The position numbers and the translations under genes are program-made. Shown piece after piece: positions 6,278 to 7,758 of a stretch of DNA of 7,758 nucleotides; position 1 is the first letter of the stretch; each line of letters starts with the position of its first letter. Below the pieces are notes generated by a model, which saw nothing but the letters and a program-made list of their open reading frames with translations, was not told the origin of the DNA and ran no database searches. Origin of the DNA: Bryobacterales bacterium (GTDB lineage: Bacteria; Acidobacteriota; Terriglobia; Bryobacterales; Bryobacteraceae); the NCBI GenBank assembly GCA_003139735.1, contig PLGA01000186.1, positions 1-7,758 on the forward strand, given 5' to 3'.

Positions 6278-6958
6278 ATGAACCTGCTGCACAACCCGGA
6301 GTTCGGCGACAAGCTGGTGACGCTGATGGCGGCCTTCGTCCTGGTGCTCCAGATCGCCATGGTCGGTCAGCGCTCGCTGGTGATGAATATCCGGCTCTTC
6401 GCCGCCCAGTCGCTTCTGCTGGGCGCCATCGCCGGTTCTATCGCCTGGTACAACCACGCGCCGCATATCTTCATCGCCGCCGGCATGACGGTGCTGCTGA
6501 AGGGCATTCTCGTCCCTATTGTGCTGGAGCGCCTGGTGGACCGCATCGACATCCACCACGAAATTGCGCCGATCGTGAACACCCCGCTCTCGATCATCAT
6601 CTCCGGCGCCCTCACCTTGGTGGCGTACCTGGTTGGCGAGTCTTTCTATCACCCTGAAGCAGGCGCCGGCAGCCTTGGGCACAACACGCTGTCGGTCGCA
6701 ATTTCCGTATTTCTGATCGGCTTCTTCATGATGATCAACCGGCGTAAAGCTCTGTCGCAGGTGCTCGCTCTGCTGACGCTGGAAAACGGCATCTTCCTGG
6801 CCGCCACCTGCCTTACTTACGGCATGCCGCTGATTGTCGAATTGGGCGTGTTCTTTGACGTTCTTGTCGCCGTACTGGTTCTCGGCATTCTGATGTACCG
6901 CATCCGGGAATCGTTCGAGTCCATGGACGTGAGCAAACTGCGGAGGCTGCGAGGCTGA
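6278..6958 (+). CDS. hyfE: Hydrogenase-4-type membrane subunit E (NuoK-like)
   Basis: This gene encodes 226 residues, close to the 216 of E. coli HyfE. It is a small integral membrane subunit whose C-terminal half resembles NuoK. Hydrophobic helices are visible at about 15-29, 38-56, 64-84, 104-120, 137-153, 160-180 and 185-207. Two membrane glutamates expected for NuoK-like proton transfer are present, E169 in LTLENGIFLA and E188 in IVELGVFFDVLVAVLVLG. The arginine-rich tail RIRESFESMDVSKLRRLRG would face the cytoplasm. It follows hyfC after 8 nt and has no clear Shine-Dalgarno site, only a purine run from 6268, so expression probably depends on the passing ribosomes of hyfC. hyfD, which separates hyfC and hyfE in E. 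coli, is missing, an arrangement I recall as common in hyf-like operons outside enterobacteria. Confidence 0.92.
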   Translation: MNLLHNPEFGDKLVTLMAAFVLVLQIAMVGQRSLVMNIRLFAAQSLLLGAIAGSIAWYNHAPHIFIAAGMTVLLKGILVPIVLERLVDRIDIHHEIAPIVNTPLSIIISGALTLVAYLVGESFYHPEAGAGSLGHNTLSVAISVFLIGFFMMINRRKALSQVLALLTLENGIFLAATCLTYGMPLIVELGVFFDVLVAVLVLGILMYRIRESFESMDVSKLRRLRG

Positions 6959-6961
6959 CGG

Positions 6962-7758
6962 ATGATTCTGCCCATTCTGCTTCTCATCCCGTTCGCGGCC
7001 GGCGTCTTCTCGGCGCTCGCGCGCACACGGCGCGCCATGGAAACGGCCAACCTGGCCGCGTTCGGACTCGCGTTTCTTGTGGCGCTCGCCATCGCGAAGC
7101 GGGTGCTCGGCGCGGGGTCCGTGTCCTTATGGGGCGGCTTCCTCTATGCCGATTCTCTCAGCGCGCTAGTGTGCCTGCTGACGGCATCGGTGTCCCTGGT
7201 CTGCGCCGTCTATGCCGTCGGCTATCTACGCGAAGACGAGCGCAGCGGAGCGTTCGACGACGAGGAAACCGCGAGCACGTCGAAACTCCGCAAGTATTAC
7301 ACGCTAACCCCGCTGTTCGTGGCGTCCATGTTTCTGGTCGCGCTGGCAGGCAACCTGGGAGTGATGTGGGTGGCCATCGAAGCCACCACGCTCGCCTCCG
7401 TGTTCCTGGTGACGTTCTATGGAAAGGCGACTTCGCTCGAAGCCGCGTGGAAATACGCCATGATTGGCGGCGTCGGGCTGTCCATGGCGCTGTTCGGGAC
7501 CGTGCTCGCCTACTACGCCGGACACCGCCTGGCGGGGACCGATACCATTGCGGGATTGAACTGGCCCGTGCTGGCCCGCCACGCCGCGCAACTGGACCGG
7601 ACAACCATGCGGCTGGCGTTCATTATGGCGCTGCTGGGGTACGGGACCAAGGCCGGTCTGGCCCCCATGCACACCTGGAAACCGGATGCCTACAGCGAGG
7701 CCCCAGTGCCCTCCGCCGCGATTCTTTCTTCGGCCCTGCTCAACTGCGCCCTCTACTG
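6962..7758 (+). CDS. hyfF: Hydrogenase-4-type membrane subunit F (NuoN/antiporter-like), partial
   Basis: The reading frame is open from ATG 6962 to the window edge, giving 265 complete codons of a protein that is usually about 480-530 residues. It is the second antiporter-like membrane subunit. Diagnostic segments are GVMWVAIEATTLASVFLVTF (133-152) with the pathway glutamate E140, SLEAAWKYAMIGGVGLSMALFG (158-179), and GYGTKAGLAPMHTW (226-239) with K230 and H237, followed by KPDAYSEAPVPSAA and a helix ending SALLNCALY at the cut. The IEATTLAS and SEAP motifs distinguish HyfF from NuoL, NuoM and NuoN. A charged loop at 89-111 (REDERSGAFDDEE, then KLRKYY) separates two hydrophobic regions. It starts 3 nt after the hyfE stop, with GAGG (6951-6954) 7 nt before the ATG. 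The rest of the gene, and probably hyfG and hyfI, lie beyond 7758. Confidence 0.93.
   Translation, partial: MILPILLLIPFAAGVFSALARTRRAMETANLAAFGLAFLVALAIAKRVLGAGSVSLWGGFLYADSLSALVCLLTASVSLVCAVYAVGYLREDERSGAFDDEETASTSKLRKYYTLTPLFVASMFLVALAGNLGVMWVAIEATTLASVFLVTFYGKATSLEAAWKYAMIGGVGLSMALFGTVLAYYAGHRLAGTDTIAGLNWPVLARHAAQLDRTTMRLAFIMALLGYGTKAGLAPMHTWKPDAYSEAPVPSAAILSSALLNCALY

Noticed and set aside
5328..6958. hyfC and hyfE as nuoH and nuoK of respiratory complex I
   Set aside because: HyfE is more than twice the length of NuoK, and HyfB and HyfF carry subunit-specific motifs (the TWDCG tail; IEATTLAS). No other nuo genes are adjacent.
1..7758. CRISPR arrays, tRNA or rRNA genes, insertion sequences
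   Set aside because: I saw no regularly spaced repeats, tRNA-like cloverleaf, rRNA motif, transposase or paired terminal repeats.

Overview
The window is high-GC bacterial DNA. It has short intergenic gaps inside an operon, GTG and TTG starts, and a secreted beta-helix protein beside a lysine/alanine-rich 'KRW' repeat gene. From memory this combination is reminiscent of Acidobacteriota (Solibacter/Bryobacter-like soil bacteria). That placement is an inference, because no marker gene is present.

Layout. (1) Positions 106-1824 encode an exported protein of 572 residues with two similar beta-helix entry segments, so it is probably a tandem right-handed beta-helix protein of the pectate-lyase-3/GH55-like type. 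(2) Positions 1825-2947 contain no clean intact gene. They hold a weak terminator-like hairpin, an odd AT-run segment with mutually exclusive hairpins (1886-1979), a perfect GC hairpin (1981-2000), a frame-disrupted Lys/Ala-rich gene with two KRW repeats (about 2107-2712), and a hairpin at 2792-2814. (3) From 2948 to the right edge runs one operon: an ArsR-family regulator, then hyfB, hyfC, hyfE and hyfF (the last cut by the window edge). All are on the + strand, and neighbouring genes overlap by 4 nt or lie 3-8 nt apart.

How the operon works. HyfB, HyfC, HyfE and HyfF are the membrane arm of a group 4 [NiFe]-hydrogenase-like complex related to complex I. HyfB and HyfF resemble Mrp antiporters and NuoL/M/N, HyfC is the NuoH-like coupling subunit, and HyfE is NuoK-like at its C-terminal end. 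The hydrophilic HyfG/HyfI subunits, which would show whether this is a true hydrogenase or a related complex without a nickel site, would be expected just past the right edge.

The most interesting signal is upstream of the regulator. A perfect 9+6+9 inverted repeat, GAATATTCG and CGAATATTC, lies almost exactly between a -35-like and a -10-like box, and the -10 ends six bases before the ATG. This suggests an autoregulated operon whose transcript may be leaderless. The regulator has no cysteine, so it is not a classical arsenic or thiol sensor, and its ligand is unknown.
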